DNA from: an uncultured Oscillospiraceae bacterium
GTDB taxonomy: Bacteria > Bacillota > Clostridia > Oscillospirales > Oscillospiraceae
Assembly (NCBI GenBank): GCA_900758315.1
Contig: CAAERF010000516.1
Span: 1-5,299 of the forward strand
Reading direction: 5' to 3'
DNA length: 5,299 bases
Part shown: positions 4,931 to 5,299 of the stretch, piece by piece
How positions within the stretch are numbered: position 1 is the stretch's first letter
Layout of the letters: the number at the start of each line of letters is the position of its first letter
Position numbers and translations under genes: made by a program
The notes under the pieces: generated by a model
What the model saw: only the letters and a program-made list of their open reading frames with translations
What the model was told of the DNA's origin: nothing
Databases searched by the model: none

Positions 4931-4937
4931 AGAATGG

Positions 4938-5299
4938 ATGATTATTCCGCACTATTACGAGGACCTGCACACACTGCATGTGGGTACCATGCCGAATCGT
5001 GCCTATTACATTCCGGCATCCCGGCGCAGCGATGCCTTAGTCGAGCACCGCGAAACTTCGGATCGCTTCCAGCTTTTGAACGGAAGCTGGAAATTTCGGT
5101 ACTACGCCAGCATTTATGACTTGCAGGATACTTTCTATGAGGTCGGCTATGATGCCTCCGCTTTTGACAGCATCCCTGTCCCCAGCGTGTGGCAGAACCA
5201 CGGTTACGACCACCACCAGTACACCAACATCCGCTATCCGTTCCCCGCTGATCCGCCGTATGTTCCCAAAGAGAATCCCTGCGGCGCTTACCTCTACGA
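4938..5299 (+). CDS. lacZ: Beta-galactosidase, GH2 family (N-terminal 120 residues, runs off window)
   Basis: The gene starts at ATG 4938 and continues past the window end (last full codon 120, then GA). It hydrolyses terminal beta-galactosides such as lactose in the cytoplasm; no signal peptide is visible. The part seen is the GH2 sugar-binding jelly-roll domain. RFQLLNGSWKFRYY (43-56) matches the RSLNGEWRF stretch of the E. coli enzyme. VPSVWQNHGYDHHQYTNIRYP (81-101) matches its [20 protein letters not shown], and PPYVPKENPCGAY follows. The asparagine in YTNIRYP (N97) corresponds to E. coli Asn102, which contacts substrate. The catalytic TIM barrel lies beyond the window. It is divergent from an AraC-family regulator that probably controls it. 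Another GH2 member with a related specificity cannot be excluded, but the match favours LacZ. Confidence 0.9.
   Translation, partial: MIIPHYYEDLHTLHVGTMPNRAYYIPASRRSDALVEHRETSDRFQLLNGSWKFRYYASIYDLQDTFYEVGYDASAFDSIPVPSVWQNHGYDHHQYTNIRYPFPADPPYVPKENPCGAYLY

Noticed and set aside
4934..5119. ATG at 4934 with a 61-codon frame
   Set aside because: Spacing from the ribosome binding site is only 3 bases, and the frame from 4938 gives a clear GH2 beta-galactosidase.

Overview
The window looks like DNA from a gut-type Firmicute of class Clostridia (Ruminococcaceae/Lachnospiraceae-like). The grounds are strong AGGAGG ribosome binding sites, TTG and GTG starts, genes resembling Clostridial integrative conjugative elements (ICEs), and a divergent AraC regulator / GH2 beta-galactosidase pair. 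The genus cannot be fixed from this sequence.

Positions 1-2150 are the edge of a rightward ICE transfer cluster. It holds the tail of an unidentified gene, an intact 218-codon ICE accessory gene that starts at TTG, a 356-codon-plus ICE protein damaged at its 5' end, and the first ~65 codons of a VirD4/TraG-type coupling protein that then breaks off.

Positions 2150-3215 are scrap. A leftward WG-repeat protein fragment with an internal amber stop abuts, almost base to base, the C-terminal catalytic half of a rightward tyrosine recombinase. Positions 3216-3731 hold no convincing gene but are dense in structure: a hairpin after the integrase, three TGACAGCAA direct repeats, three ATCAC/GTGAT inverted pairs, a perfect 12-bp palindrome, a strong intrinsic terminator and a leader hairpin. 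This is what an element end (att/arm-site region) joined to the leader of a maintenance gene would look like. Positions 3732-3770 encode only the first ~13 residues of a ParM-like actin ATPase. They run straight into a leftward ~32-codon fragment that resembles the N-terminus of an AbiJ-type abortive-infection protein.

Positions 3888-5299 look like ordinary chromosomal sugar metabolism: an intact leftward AraC-family regulator and a divergent rightward lacZ-type gene that runs off the window. Their ~186-bp intergenic region contains repeated motifs that could be the regulator's operators.

Overall, the left two thirds is a degraded mobile-element graveyard next to a functional-looking AraC/lacZ locus. 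I do not see a complete novel system. The most interesting points are the stack of truncation junctions, the doubly lesioned ICE gene, and the repeat-rich 3.2-3.7 kb segment.
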